DNA of 64,000 nucleotides, from IMG/VR virus record IMGVR_UViG_3300036770_005874, positions 1 through 64,000 of that record; one strand, 5' to 3'. Source of the DNA: a virus. Below are positions 31,906 to 40,484 of the stretch, piece by piece (position 1 is the stretch's first letter; each line of letters starts with the position of its first letter). A program made the position numbers and the translations under genes. Under the pieces are notes generated by a model that saw nothing but the letters and a program-made list of their open reading frames with translations, was not told the DNA's origin and did no database searches.

Positions 31906-33198
31906 GTGTCCGACAAGACTCACATGCGCTACGGCGACCCCAAGGCAATGGTCGAGCAGGCCGTGGGCCTGTTCGCAACCCACACCCAGCGCAACACCAC
32001 TCTGGCGCGTCTGACCGGCAAGATGCCGAAGGGCACCGCCGGCGCTGAGGCTACCCTGCGCAAGCAGACCAGCTCTCACATGCCCATCGTGCGTTGCCAG
32101 GACCTCAGCAAGGGCCGTGGCGACGAGGTGACCTTCCACCTGCTGAACCCCACTGGTGGCTACCCGATCATGGGCAGCGCGTATGCCGAAGGCCGCGGTG
32201 TGGGCATGAAACTGTCCGAGGACAAGCTGCGCGTGAACCAGGCGCGCTTCCCGATCGACCTCGGCGACACCATGACCACCATCCGTAGCCCGGCTGACTT
32301 CCGCCAGCTCGGCCGTCCGGTTGCGCAGGCGAAGATGGACGCCTATGTAGACCAGAGCCTGCTGGTGCATATGGGCGGTGCCCGGGGCTTCCACGACAAC
32401 ATCGAGTGGGCCATCCCCACCGAGACCCACTCGAAGTTCGCGGAGATCATGGTCAACCCGGTGAAGGCGCCGACCAAGAACCGCCACTTCATCGCCGACG
32501 GCGGCAATGGCATCAAGCAGTTCACCGTCAATGCGGGTGAGGTGGACTTGGCCAGCACCGACCTGCTGAAGATGGATACCGTGGACGGCATCCGCAACTT
32601 CATGGACCAGATCGCGCTGCCACCGCCCCCGGTCATCTTCGAGGGCGATGCCGCAGCCAACGACTCGCCGCTGCGTGTGCTGCTGGTATCTCCGGCCCAG
32701 TACAACCTGTTCGCCGCGGATAACAGCTTCCGCCAGCTGCAGGCGAGCGCCATGGCGCGCTCTCAGCAGGCAAAGGGGCACCCGCTGTTCCTGGGCGAGG
32801 TGGGGCTGTGGAACGGCATCCTGATCGTGAAGATGCCGAAGCCGATCCGCTTCTATGCGGGCGACACCATCCGCTACTGCGGCTCCTACGACAGCGAGAA
32901 CGAGTCGACCTGCACCGTGCCGGCCGCCTTCGGCACTACCCACGCCGTCGATCGCGCCATCCTGCTGGGTGGCCAGGCGGTGGCCGAGGCAATGGCGGCC
33001 AGCGAGAAGTCCAAGATTCCGTTCTTTTGGAGCGAAAAGGAGCTGGACCACGGTGACAAGGTCGAGCTGCTGCTGGGTGCGATTCGCGGTGTGTCGAAGA
33101 TCCGCTTTGCGGTGGATACCGGCAACGGCACTCAGTTCACCGACTACGGTGCCACCGTGATCGACACCGCGGTGCCGATCATCGGCGCCCGCCTGTGA
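31906..33198 (+). CDS. Major capsid protein (N4-gp56 family)
   Basis: A 430-residue HK97-fold capsid protein of the N4 gp56 family: DEVTFHLLNPTGGYPIMGSA, YAEGRGVGMKLSEDKLRVNQ and LRVLLVSPAQYNLFAADNSF are typical. AAGGAGAT precedes the ATG at 31906. It builds the icosahedral head. A hairpin follows the gene. Confidence 0.9.
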   Translation: MSDKTHMRYGDPKAMVEQAVGLFATHTQRNTTLARLTGKMPKGTAGAEATLRKQTSSHMPIVRCQDLSKGRGDEVTFHLLNPTGGYPIMGSAYAEGRGVGMKLSEDKLRVNQARFPIDLGDTMTTIRSPADFRQLGRPVAQAKMDAYVDQSLLVHMGGARGFHDNIEWAIPTETHSKFAEIMVNPVKAPTKNRHFIADGGNGIKQFTVNAGEVDLASTDLLKMDTVDGIRNFMDQIALPPPPVIFEGDAAANDSPLRVLLVSPAQYNLFAADNSFRQLQASAMARSQQAKGHPLFLGEVGLWNGILIVKMPKPIRFYAGDTIRYCGSYDSENESTCTVPAAFGTTHAVDRAILLGGQAVAEAMAASEKSKIPFFWSEKELDHGDKVELLLGAIRGVSKIRFAVDTGNGTQFTDYGATVIDTAVPIIGARL

Positions 33199-33204
33199 TG
33201 GGTT

Positions 33205-33223
33205 GGGCCGGCTAGTCCGGCCC
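33205..33223 (+). terminator. Hairpin after the capsid gene
   Basis: GGGCCGG CTAGT CCGGCCC followed by GCCTTTCC. A strong seven-base stem with a weak T tract. It may lower read-through or protect the capsid mRNA. Confidence 0.55.
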
Positions 33224-33257
33224 GCCTTTCCATACCCAAGATCAAGGAGAGCCCATC

Positions 33258-33728
33258 ATGGCTAAGCGAACCCTCAAGCAGTTCGGCAAGCGCCAGTTCG
33301 GCGGTGCCGCAGGTTGCTACGGCAACACCACCACCCTGCATTTCAAACTCACCACCAACGCCTCCGGCGGCGCGCTGGATGCGGACGACAGCACTGCTCT
33401 GGCGATCGCGGATGTGGTCGACCTGGGCCCGCTGCCGGAAGGCATGCGCCTGGATGACCTCAGCGCGATTGTCTCCGTGGGCATGACCGCCTCGGTGACT
33501 GGCTCGCTCGGCTTCGCCTATGCCGACGGCGTGGACGACGCGGGCGTGCCACAGGATGCCGCCTACTTCGGTGCCGGCCTAAACCTGGCCACTGCCGCGC
33601 GATTGCGCGCCAACGCCAGCAAGGCTCTGGTCGTGTTGCCGAAGCCGGCGCGTTTGATCCTCACCATCGCTGGCGCGAACAACGCCAAGGCCAGCGCCAT
33701 CGACGTGCTGGTGACCGGCGAGCTGTAG
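33258..33728 (+). CDS. Head protein, probable capsid decoration
   Basis: A 156-residue protein with AAGGAGAG ahead of its ATG. It is Gly/Ala-rich with beta-type segments (LHFKLTTNASGGALDADD, VTGSLGFAYADGV, ARLILTIAGANNA). Position right after the capsid gene and size fit a decoration or head-stabilising protein. No firm family match from sequence alone. Confidence 0.65.
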   Translation: MAKRTLKQFGKRQFGGAAGCYGNTTTLHFKLTTNASGGALDADDSTALAIADVVDLGPLPEGMRLDDLSAIVSVGMTASVTGSLGFAYADGVDDAGVPQDAAYFGAGLNLATAARLRANASKALVVLPKPARLILTIAGANNAKASAIDVLVTGEL

Positions 33729-33752
33729 GGCGATCGCTAAGGTCGCCATTCG

Positions 33753-33780
33753 GGAGGGCCTTCTGGCCCTTCCATCTTTT
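33753..33780 (+). terminator. Possible terminator after the decoration gene
   Basis: GGAGGGCC TTCT GGCCCTTCC (one bulge) followed by ATCTTTT. Similar in placing to the hairpin after the capsid gene. Confidence 0.5.
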
Positions 33781-33800
33781 CGCAGGAGCAGGACACCGAC

Positions 33801-34679
33801 ATGAAGATTCTCGTCATCGCGCAGGTTGCGCATGCCATCAACGCCGCATACTGCCTGTCGCTCGGCGACACCTCCGTTCCGGCCTGGGAGGATGCGGGCG
33901 AGCAGCATCAGCTGAGCATCCAGGCTGGTGTGCAGATGCACTTGGATAATCCCGATGCCACTCCCGAGGACTCGCACGCCGCCTGGCTGGCGGACAAGGT
34001 CGCCCAGGGCTGGGTCTACGGTGAGGCCAAGGACACCGAGGCCAAGACCCACCCTTGTTGCCGTCCCTACGAGGAGCTGCCGCCCGAGCAGAAGTCGAAG
34101 GACTACCTCTTCCGCGCTGTGGTGCACGCACTCAAGGGCATCCCCGACGCCGAGGAGGAGGTCGCTGCGGCCCTGGCCAACCTGACGGTTACACCTGCTG
34201 CCCGGGAGCAAGTCGCAGGTCCGGCGCCTGTGGGAGTCATCCCCGCCGGGCAGATCCCGGTCGAGTACATCGGCCGCCGCCCGACTTATACCGATCACCT
34301 CTACGGCACTGGCCTGGTGTTCGAGAAGGGCCAGGTGCGCAACCTGCCGAGCGAGCTGGCTCGCAAGTTTCTGCGCCACGGCGATCAGTTTGCGGAAAAC
34401 GTGGCGCGCGAAGGCGAGCAGCAGATCGTGCAAGCCTCGGCAGCGCCTGACCAGGACGACACTGCTGCCAAGCTGGCGGAGGCTCAGAAGCTGCAGGAAC
34501 TGGAGCGCGACAAGGAGAGCCAGCTACAGGACCTGAAGGTCCAGGTCAACGCCATGACCAAGACCGCGCTCGGCCAGTATGCCCTGACCAACTATCAGCA
34601 GAAGCTGGACCAGAGCAAGACTGTGGCCGAGCTGCGCGCTCAGGTCATCGGCATGATTGACCAGTTCGGCCCGGTGTAA
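33801..34679 (+). CDS. RyR-domain virion-region protein
   Basis: A 292-residue protein. Residues 5-115 have the RyR domain pattern known from ryanodine receptors and phages: INAAYCLSLGDTSVPAW, WLADKVAQGWVYGEAKD, THPCCRPYEELPPEQKSKDY. The middle (about 150-200) has VEYIGRRPTYTDHLYGTGLV, resembling small head-completion domains, and the C-terminus is a coiled coil. It lies among head genes, so it may be a structural or completion protein; RyR function in phages is unknown. Confidence 0.7.
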   Translation: MKILVIAQVAHAINAAYCLSLGDTSVPAWEDAGEQHQLSIQAGVQMHLDNPDATPEDSHAAWLADKVAQGWVYGEAKDTEAKTHPCCRPYEELPPEQKSKDYLFRAVVHALKGIPDAEEEVAAALANLTVTPAAREQVAGPAPVGVIPAGQIPVEYIGRRPTYTDHLYGTGLVFEKGQVRNLPSELARKFLRHGDQFAENVAREGEQQIVQASAAPDQDDTAAKLAEAQKLQELERDKESQLQDLKVQVNAMTKTALGQYALTNYQQKLDQSKTVAELRAQVIGMIDQFGPV

Positions 34680-34682
34680 GCG

Positions 34683-35354
34683 ATGCTGCAGGAGGAGCTG
34701 GAAAAGGACTTTCGGGCCACCGCCCAGGACAAGGTCGGCCCGGAGTTCTTGTTTGACCGGGCAGATGTGGCTCGCTGGCTTATTGAGGCGGAGCAGGAGG
34801 CGTGCATTCGTGGTCGCCTGCTGCACGACTCGTCGACGCCAGCGGTTTGCGAGATTCCTGTCGTAGCCGGCGTCTCCAGTTACCCCCTGCATGCTGCGCT
34901 GTACGAGATCGATCATCTGGGCTTGAAACTGAGCGGCGCCACGGATCGGCGCCGAGTCCAGCTGGTATCCAAGGAATGGCTCGACGAGCACCTCAACGGG
35001 TGGCGCGACCGCTCCGGTACCCCGGAGTATGCAATTCAAGGCGATACCTCTCTTCGCCTGGTGCCGAGGCCTGATGCTGCGGCGACCCTGCTGCTGGAGG
35101 GCTACCGGCTGCCCATCCGAGGTCTGACGGCTGACGCCAAGTCCAAGCCCGAGATCTTCCAGGCCCACCACCGGCACCTGGTGAACTGGGCCCTGTACCG
35201 CGCCTTCAGTCAGCCGGATTCCGAAACGATGGACCTCGGCCGGGCTGGCGATGCTGAGGCAGCATTCACCGCCTACTTCGGCCCGCGCCCCGACAGCGAC
35301 CTTCGACGCCTCACCCAGGAAGATGGGCAGCACCATAACCAAGCCTGGATCTGA
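34683..35354 (+). CDS. Head-tail connector (adaptor) protein
   Basis: A 223-residue protein four bases after the RyR gene. VARWLIEAEQEACIRGRLLH, YPLHAALYEIDHLGLKLSGA and HHRHLVNWALYRAFSQPDSE match podovirus adaptor proteins that bind the portal and complete the head. Its stop overlaps a dyad element and it ends the head block. Confidence 0.75.
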   Translation: MLQEELEKDFRATAQDKVGPEFLFDRADVARWLIEAEQEACIRGRLLHDSSTPAVCEIPVVAGVSSYPLHAALYEIDHLGLKLSGATDRRRVQLVSKEWLDEHLNGWRDRSGTPEYAIQGDTSLRLVPRPDAAATLLLEGYRLPIRGLTADAKSKPEIFQAHHRHLVNWALYRAFSQPDSETMDLGRAGDAEAAFTAYFGPRPDSDLRRLTQEDGQHHNQAWI

Positions 35355-35370
35355 CCCCCTGTAGGGTTCG
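35352..35370 (+). repeat. Dyad element (4 of 7)
   Basis: TGACCCCCTGTAGGGTTCG; the TGA is the stop codon of the adaptor gene. The lysis cassette starts 62 bases further on. Confidence 0.8.
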
Positions 35371-35431
35371 TCGCATCCGCCTGCTGTTCATAGCATCCCG
35401 TCATCGCAACCAGCCGGCACGGGAGAGCGGC

Positions 35432-35686
35432 ATGGCACAGCAGGTCAATGAGGGCGTGGTCGACGCTCTAGTCGTTTCGGTTACCAACAAGGGAATGGTC
35501 GGCGGTGCGATTGCTGGCTTGTATGGCTATCTGGTGCAGATCAACTGGCTTGGCCTCGGCGGCTTTCTGATTGCTCTGATCGGCCTGGCGGCCAATATCT
35601 ACTTCCAGCACCGCCGCGATAAGCGCGAAGCCGCAGAAAGCCTGGCTCGCATCGCTGCGCTGCGTGACCAGTGCGAAACGCCATGA
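35432..35686 (+). CDS. Holin
   Basis: An 84-residue protein with two hydrophobic segments, about 23-38 and 42-60 (IAGLYGYLVQINWLGLGGFL), and a charged C-terminal tail (HRRDKREAAESL). Size, position before the endolysin and an ATGA overlap with it support a holin that forms membrane holes at lysis time. Confidence 0.85.
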   Translation: MAQQVNEGVVDALVVSVTNKGMVGGAIAGLYGYLVQINWLGLGGFLIALIGLAANIYFQHRRDKREAAESLARIAALRDQCETP

Positions 35687-36204
35687 ACCGCACCCGCACT
35701 TGGGTTGGCGCACTCACCATGAGCCTGGCGGCATTTGCGACATGGCAGGCGTCGGAAGGCTTCACACCTGTGCCGATGATCCCGACCCAGGGCGACGTGC
35801 CTACCATCGGCTACGGCTCGACCCGCTATGAGAGTGGGGCGCCGGTGACCCTGGCTGATCCTCCCATCACCCGCGAGCGCGCCGAGCAGCTTGCTCGATC
35901 GCTGCATGAGGAAGAGGAGCAGCGCTTTCGGGCATCGTTGCCCGGGGTGAAGCTCTTCCAGGAGGAGTACGACCTCTATCTCGACTTCACCGGCCAGTAC
36001 GGCATCGCCAACTGGCGCAAGTCCTCCATGCGACGACTCCTGCTCTCCGGCCAATACGGCCAGGCCTGCGATGCCTTGCTGCAATGGCGCAAGGCTGGCG
36101 GCTACGACTGCGCAACGCTGGTGAACGGCCGGCCGAACAACCGCTGCTGGGGTGTGTGGACGCGCCAGCTTGAGCGCCATGCAAAGTGCTGGAGCGTGCA
36201 ATGA
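35683..36204 (+). CDS. Endolysin (lysozyme-like, possible SAR signal)
   Basis: A 173-residue muramidase-like protein from the ATG at 35683. The N-terminal 20 residues are weakly hydrophobic (WVGALTMSLAAFATW), like a signal-anchor-release sequence. ASEGFTPVPMIPTQGDVPTI and IGYGST hold the Glu and Thr of a lysozyme-type active site, with the Asp at a non-standard spacing for GH24. It overlaps the holin and the Rz gene. A GTG twelve bases earlier is an alternative start. Confidence 0.8.
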   Translation: MNRTRTWVGALTMSLAAFATWQASEGFTPVPMIPTQGDVPTIGYGSTRYESGAPVTLADPPITRERAEQLARSLHEEEEQRFRASLPGVKLFQEEYDLYLDFTGQYGIANWRKSSMRRLLLSGQYGQACDALLQWRKAGGYDCATLVNGRPNNRCWGVWTRQLERHAKCWSVQ

Positions 36205-36686
36205 CCAGAGCCCTGCTGATCATCTTGGCTGCCATGGGCCTGCTGCTCGGCGCTGTGCTGTGGCGCCTCGATCACGTCACCAGCGAGCGTGACGACGCGG
36301 TGACTCTGAGTGACACAGCGTTGAAGTCGGTTGCGTCACTGCGCGCCACCATGCGCCTGCAGCGCGAGCTTGCCCAGGACCAAGCAGCCATCGAAACAAC
36401 CTACCTCGAGGAGAAGCAACGTGCCGAGGACTATGCCGAAAGCCTGCGCCGCTGCCTTGCTGATGGCACTTGCGGGCTGCGTGTCGCCGCCACCTGCATG
36501 CGAGTGGGTGCAGCCGGGACCGCTGCCGGAGAGCCTGATGCAGGAGCCCCAGAACTTACAGCCGCTGCTCGACGAGCTTATCCAGCCCTCGTTGCCGGCC
36601 TCCGGCAGCAGCGAACCCAAATAGTCGGCCTGCAGGCCGAACTCACATCCCTGCACCGCGTGTGCAACATAGGAGCTACTCCATGA
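36201..36686 (+). CDS. Rz: Inner-membrane spanin (Rz)
   Basis: A 161-residue i-spanin: N-terminal membrane anchor (LLIILAAMGLLLGAVLW) and a periplasmic helical region (TMRLQRELAQDQAAIETTYL). It overlaps the endolysin stop. The Rz1 gene lies inside it in another frame. Confidence 0.85.
   Translation: MTRALLIILAAMGLLLGAVLWRLDHVTSERDDAVTLSDTALKSVASLRATMRLQRELAQDQAAIETTYLEEKQRAEDYAESLRRCLADGTCGLRVAATCMRVGAAGTAAGEPDAGAPELTAAARRAYPALVAGLRQQRTQIVGLQAELTSLHRVCNIGATP
36433..36624 (+). CDS. Rz1: Outer-membrane spanin (Rz1), nested in Rz
   Basis: A 63-residue lipoprotein in the +1 frame within Rz, starting at the ATG at 36433. Signal MPKACAAALLMALAGC ends in lipobox LAGC; the mature part is Pro-rich (VSPPPACEWVQPGPLPESL), as Rz1 proteins are. 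It pairs with Rz to fuse inner and outer membranes at lysis. The longer reading upstream would bury the signal peptide. Confidence 0.85.
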   Translation: MPKACAAALLMALAGCVSPPPACEWVQPGPLPESLMQEPQNLQPLLDELIQPSLPASGSSEPK

Positions 36687-37060
36687 GCGACAAAGATATC
36701 GAGCAGGAAATCCTAGCCAAGGGCCTTACCGCGCCGCGCATCACTCTGGCGGACCTTCAGGGGAACATCGCCAGCGAGCAATACTTCACTGCGGCTCAAG
36801 GCGTGCATGGAGCAACGAAGGGGAAGATCAGCTACGCGAGTGACCATGCGCTCAGTTGCCTGACCTTCTGCGTTCTGGTGCTGCGCAACGGCTTCACCGT
36901 GACCGGCGAGAGCGCCTGTGCCAGCCCGGAGAACTTCGACGCCGAGTTGGGTCGCAAGATCGCCCGCGAGAATGCTGTCAGCAAGATCTGGCCGCTGATG
37001 GGTTACGAGCTGCGCTGTCGCCTGCATCGCGAGGCTGGTCAAGGCGTCGCGGGTAGCTGA
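36683..37060 (+). CDS. N4 gp49/Sf6 gp66-family phage protein
   Basis: A 125-residue protein from the ATG at 36683 (AGGAG upstream). ITLADLQGNIASEQYFTAAQ and LTFCVLVLRNGFTVTGESAC, then NFDAELGRKIARENAVSKIW, match the Gp49/Sf6 gp66 family. The family is widespread in phages without a known function. Confidence 0.8.
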   Translation: MSDKDIEQEILAKGLTAPRITLADLQGNIASEQYFTAAQGVHGATKGKISYASDHALSCLTFCVLVLRNGFTVTGESACASPENFDAELGRKIARENAVSKIWPLMGYELRCRLHREAGQGVAGS

Positions 37061-37070
37061 GGAGCAGTCC

Positions 37071-37697
37071 ATGGGCGCCGTGCAGCAGGATCTTGAGATC
37101 ACCCAGGGCAAGACCTTCGAGGCCGCCTTCGGCTGGGCCCAGGGCAAGTTCGTGTGGAAGGCGATCACCGGAGTCAGCCAGGCGGCGCCGCTGCAGCTGA
37201 CGGCGGTTGGCCACGACCTGAAGGACGGCTGGCCGTACTGGATCAGCGACCTGAAGGAGCCGGCCTGCCTGAACAACGTGCGCAACGGCTGCGAGGGTGA
37301 GCCCGACGAGCTGGGTGAGCCTTACCTGGCCGAGGTGGTGGACGCCGATACCCTGGCGATCAACCACCTCAACGGCGCGCGCTTCAAGGCCTATGCCAGT
37401 GGCGGCGCCATTCGCTACTACACCCGCGAGGACATCACCGACTACACCGCGCTGCTGCAGGTCCGCCGCAGCGAGCAGGATGAGACGGTGCTGTTCGAGG
37501 CCAGCAGCGAGGGCCTGGACCCGATGATCGCTGTCGACGAGGACGGGGCGACCTTCTACCTGACCATCCCGGCCGGTGCTTTCGACGAGGCTGCCTTCAC
37601 CAGTGGCGTCTACGAGATCGAGATCGCTTCAGCGGACGGGAAGCGGTACCAGCTGGCCTACGGCGCCTTCACCATCTCACGGGACCGGGTGCGATGA
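37071..37697 (+). CDS. Tail/fibre-region structural protein
   Basis: A 208-residue protein, AGGAG before the ATG. ITQGKTFEAAFGWAQGKFVW near the start and VYEIEIASADGKRYQLAYGA near the end suggest a beta-sandwich tail component seen before fibre genes. I cannot name the family with confidence. Confidence 0.55.
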   Translation: MGAVQQDLEITQGKTFEAAFGWAQGKFVWKAITGVSQAAPLQLTAVGHDLKDGWPYWISDLKEPACLNNVRNGCEGEPDELGEPYLAEVVDADTLAINHLNGARFKAYASGGAIRYYTREDITDYTALLQVRRSEQDETVLFEASSEGLDPMIAVDEDGATFYLTIPAGAFDEAAFTSGVYEIEIASADGKRYQLAYGAFTISRDRVR

Positions 37698-37984
37698 CCG
37701 CTGTGGCCGTCAGCAGTCGCCGGCCGTTGCATGTTGCCGTGCACCGCGGCGCTGCTCTGGCTGTCGGTACCGGCGACGAGCCTGTCGCGCTGGCCGGCGG
37801 GGAGGGCATCGAGCAGGCCCTGGCCCTTGCCGACCAGGCGCCGCGAGCGATCGCCCTGCAGGCGCGGGAGCGCTTCGGCATCTCCTTCCGTGGTCAGCAG
37901 CTGTTCACCGCCATAGGCGCCGTTGCGGGCCGACCTGGGCCGCCCGGCGAGGGTGCTGCCGCCTGGCAGCAAAAAGACTGGTAA
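37694..37984 (+). CDS. Small tail-region protein with collagen-like tip
   Basis: A 96-residue protein overlapping the previous gene by four bases. The C-terminus has AGRPGPPGEGA, a short collagen-like motif as found in tail fibre hinges. Likely a structural part of the fibre or its attachment. Confidence 0.55.
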   Translation: MTAVAVSSRRPLHVAVHRGAALAVGTGDEPVALAGGEGIEQALALADQAPRAIALQARERFGISFRGQQLFTAIGAVAGRPGPPGEGAAAWQQKDW

Positions 37985-38006
37985 CTCACTACAGCAGGAA
38001 CCCGCT

Positions 38007-38573
38007 ATGGCCCTGGTCAAATTCTTCAAGGTCACCTCGTTGCCTGGCACGCTGGAGCCGGACAGCCTCTATTTCGTCCTCAACTCGGGGTACACCGAGT
38101 CCTACCTGACCAACGCCGCCGGCGAGGCCAAGGCGATCGGCAACAGCGCAATGATCAATGCGCTAATCGCCGATGCGCTGAGCAGCCTGCCGTCCTCGGG
38201 CGCGCCAGTGCTGTATGCCGCCGATATCGACGCACGCGATGCCCTGGAGCCCAGCCTGACGCAGGCGGTGTTCGTGCTGGTGGCTGACGCTAGCGCTGAC
38301 CCGACCGTTAATGCCGGCGCCGCCATGTACGCCTGGAACCCCTCGGCCAGCGCCTGGATCAAGGTGGCTGAGTACGAGTCGATGGACGTGACGCTGACCT
38401 GGGCATCGATTGTCGGCGGTCCCAGCTCGACACCGGCACAGATCGATAGCGCCGTTTCGGCATCGCACACGCACGCCAACAAGGCGACGCTGGACAAGTT
38501 CGGAGAGGCAGGCGGTCTCCTTCGATTCAATGGCAGTCCGATCCCGGCAGAATGGGACGGCGCGACCTGGTGA
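38007..38573 (+). CDS. Tail fibre protein, short
   Basis: A 188-residue protein. The first 35 residues (VKFFKVTSLPGTLEPDSLYF) match the start of the next gene, marking a shared anchoring module. ASHTHANKATLDKFGEAGGL is a repeat common in phage fibres. It probably attaches to the tail and carries or supports the longer fibre encoded next. Confidence 0.7.
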   Translation: MALVKFFKVTSLPGTLEPDSLYFVLNSGYTESYLTNAAGEAKAIGNSAMINALIADALSSLPSSGAPVLYAADIDARDALEPSLTQAVFVLVADASADPTVNAGAAMYAWNPSASAWIKVAEYESMDVTLTWASIVGGPSSTPAQIDSAVSASHTHANKATLDKFGEAGGLLRFNGSPIPAEWDGATW

Positions 38574-38577
38574 CCCC

Positions 38578-39924
38578 ATGGCGACGATCAAGCATTACAA
38601 GGTGGTCGCCGCACTGCCATCCACCCTTGTGGCCGATTCGATCTACCTGGTGCGCGTGGGCACGGGCTTCGACCTGTATGTGACCAACAGCTCCGGCACC
38701 ATCGTGGCCTACCCGGCCAACTATCAGCAGGGCTCGGCGAACCTGAGCGCGCTGTCGGGTCTGACCGGGGCTGCCAACAAGGCATCGTACTTCACCGCTG
38801 CGGGGGCCATGGCGGTCTACGACCTGACGGTTTTTGGTCGTTCGTTCGCGGCGGCGGCGGACGCTGCCGCTGGTCGGACGGTGTTGGGGTTGGGGACGGC
38901 TGCTGTTCGCAACACCGGGACCAGCGGCGCCAACGTACCGCTACTATCCACTGGGAATACTTGGTCTGTCAGCCAGACGATCAACTCTGGCGGGGCTGGA
39001 TATGTCGGGCTCCAGCTGGTAAGGGCAGACCAGGGGGTAGTGGGTGAGACGGACACTGCTCTGATAGACATCCAGACCAGCACAGGCGCTACTCGACTGC
39101 TGCAGGTCAGCGGGCCGGGCGGTGCAACGCAACGATGGATTTCAATTCCGCGAGGCGGCGCGGCACCGCTGTACCACGATGGCAGTGGTAACAGGGAGAT
39201 ATGGCACAGCGGCAATCTAGTAAAGCAGTCTAGCAACGTAGACGTCACTTCCGGCAGCGTGATGTTGGCCGGAGCCGGTGGCTGGCTGGGCCCAGCCCCG
39301 TTGTTACCCTCTAACGACTACAACAACGGGGCGGATTATTCCGGTATCGTCAGGAACGATAACAGCGCTGCTGCAGTAAACTACCCGCCTCAAATCGCTT
39401 CCAATGCCCCAATGGCTGCGCTCAACGTGCGCTTCAGCACCGGATACGGGTGGCAGCTCGGTGTGCAGACTGCTGGCGCGGCCCCGAACGATGCCAACAC
39501 AAGAGCTTTTCTGCGCACAGAGGTCAACACCGCCTGGAGTAGCTGGCTAGAGCTTTGGCATTCGGGGAACTTGGACAACACCGAAAGCGGCTGGCTGACC
39601 CCAACCTTGGTGAATAGCTATACCCATGGCACCGATCCGGTTCGCTATCGCCGGGTTGGAAAGTTCGTAGTTGCGACCTGCACTTTGCGGAGATCCTCAC
39701 CCCCCGAGGCGCTGCAGACGATCTGTACTCTGCCTACTGGGTACCGGCCTACTAAGCAGCACACGGTCGCGGTGCTCTGGATAAGCGATAACCTGGCCTT
39801 GCAAGCGACGAACGTAGCGATAGGTACGGACGGCGCAATCGTTACAGGGCTTATTTACAGCCTTCTCGGCACTCCGAGCGGAGCGGGCGGGGCTTCATTC
39901 ACGCTGATATTCCCGGTGGGATGA
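38578..39924 (+). CDS. Tail fibre protein, receptor-binding candidate
   Basis: A 448-residue fibre. The N-terminus (IKHYKVVAALPSTLVADSIY) repeats the module of the previous gene. The centre has WHSGNLVKQSS and LWHSGNLDNTESG, classic fibre motifs, and a Gly/Ser/Thr-rich shaft; the C-terminus (LLGTPSGAGGASFTLIFPVG) is likely the tip domain. It should bind the host receptor. Confidence 0.8.
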   Translation: MATIKHYKVVAALPSTLVADSIYLVRVGTGFDLYVTNSSGTIVAYPANYQQGSANLSALSGLTGAANKASYFTAAGAMAVYDLTVFGRSFAAAADAAAGRTVLGLGTAAVRNTGTSGANVPLLSTGNTWSVSQTINSGGAGYVGLQLVRADQGVVGETDTALIDIQTSTGATRLLQVSGPGGATQRWISIPRGGAAPLYHDGSGNREIWHSGNLVKQSSNVDVTSGSVMLAGAGGWLGPAPLLPSNDYNNGADYSGIVRNDNSAAAVNYPPQIASNAPMAALNVRFSTGYGWQLGVQTAGAAPNDANTRAFLRTEVNTAWSSWLELWHSGNLDNTESGWLTPTLVNSYTHGTDPVRYRRVGKFVVATCTLRRSSPPEALQTICTLPTGYRPTKQHTVAVLWISDNLALQATNVAIGTDGAIVTGLIYSLLGTPSGAGGASFTLIFPVG

Positions 39925-40424
39925 CCATGTACGGCTACGAGCTAGATAGTCAGGGTTTTTTCATCTGCGATATACCAACCGAGGCTGGAGTAGCAGGGGC
40001 TCAGTGGTGGACCCGCGATCCTGTGCTACAGCCTGCTAATAGGCCGCAGTATGTCGGTGGGCAAGACGTCGGCGGTACGGGCGAGCAGACCGGCGGCGCT
40101 TGGGTGGACGCAGAGGCCGTGAGTGCCGAAGAGCAGGCTCGGCAGCTGTTCAACACCCAGCAGCTAAGGCTGACCGCAGTCATCCAGCGCCGGCTCGACG
40201 AAATCGCGGCTGAGCGGGGCTACGACAGCATCCTCAGTCTGTGCAGCTACGCCACCTCAAGCGTACCGAGGTTCCGTGCCGAGGGTCAGGCTGGCGTCGA
40301 TCTCCGAGACCGGTGCTGGATGATCGGCTATCAGGTGCTCGCGGACGTGGCCCAGGGGCTGCGCGACTTTCCTTCCGACGATGAGGCCCTGGCGATGATG
40401 CCGGCCATGGATTGGCCGGAGTAG
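39921..40424 (+). CDS. Tail fibre assembly-type protein
   Basis: A 167-residue protein overlapping the fibre gene by four bases. The N-terminal half includes AGAQWWTRDPVLQPANRPQY; the C-terminal half (LDEIAAERGYDSILSLCSYA, RFRAEGQAGVDLRDRCW) is typical of proteins encoded after phage fibres. A role in fibre folding or as a fibre subunit is inferred. Confidence 0.65.
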   Translation: MTMYGYELDSQGFFICDIPTEAGVAGAQWWTRDPVLQPANRPQYVGGQDVGGTGEQTGGAWVDAEAVSAEEQARQLFNTQQLRLTAVIQRRLDEIAAERGYDSILSLCSYATSSVPRFRAEGQAGVDLRDRCWMIGYQVLADVAQGLRDFPSDDEALAMMPAMDWPE

Positions 40425-40484
40425 GCTTGGAGTTTTCATCGCCGCGATGACATTCCGGCCTGATCATCAGCTGGGTCTACAGTT

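Noticed and set aside
37985-40424. Diversity-generating retroelement around the fibre genes
   Set aside because: The fibre layout invites it, but I found no reverse transcriptase gene, template/variable repeat pair or lectin-type variable tip.
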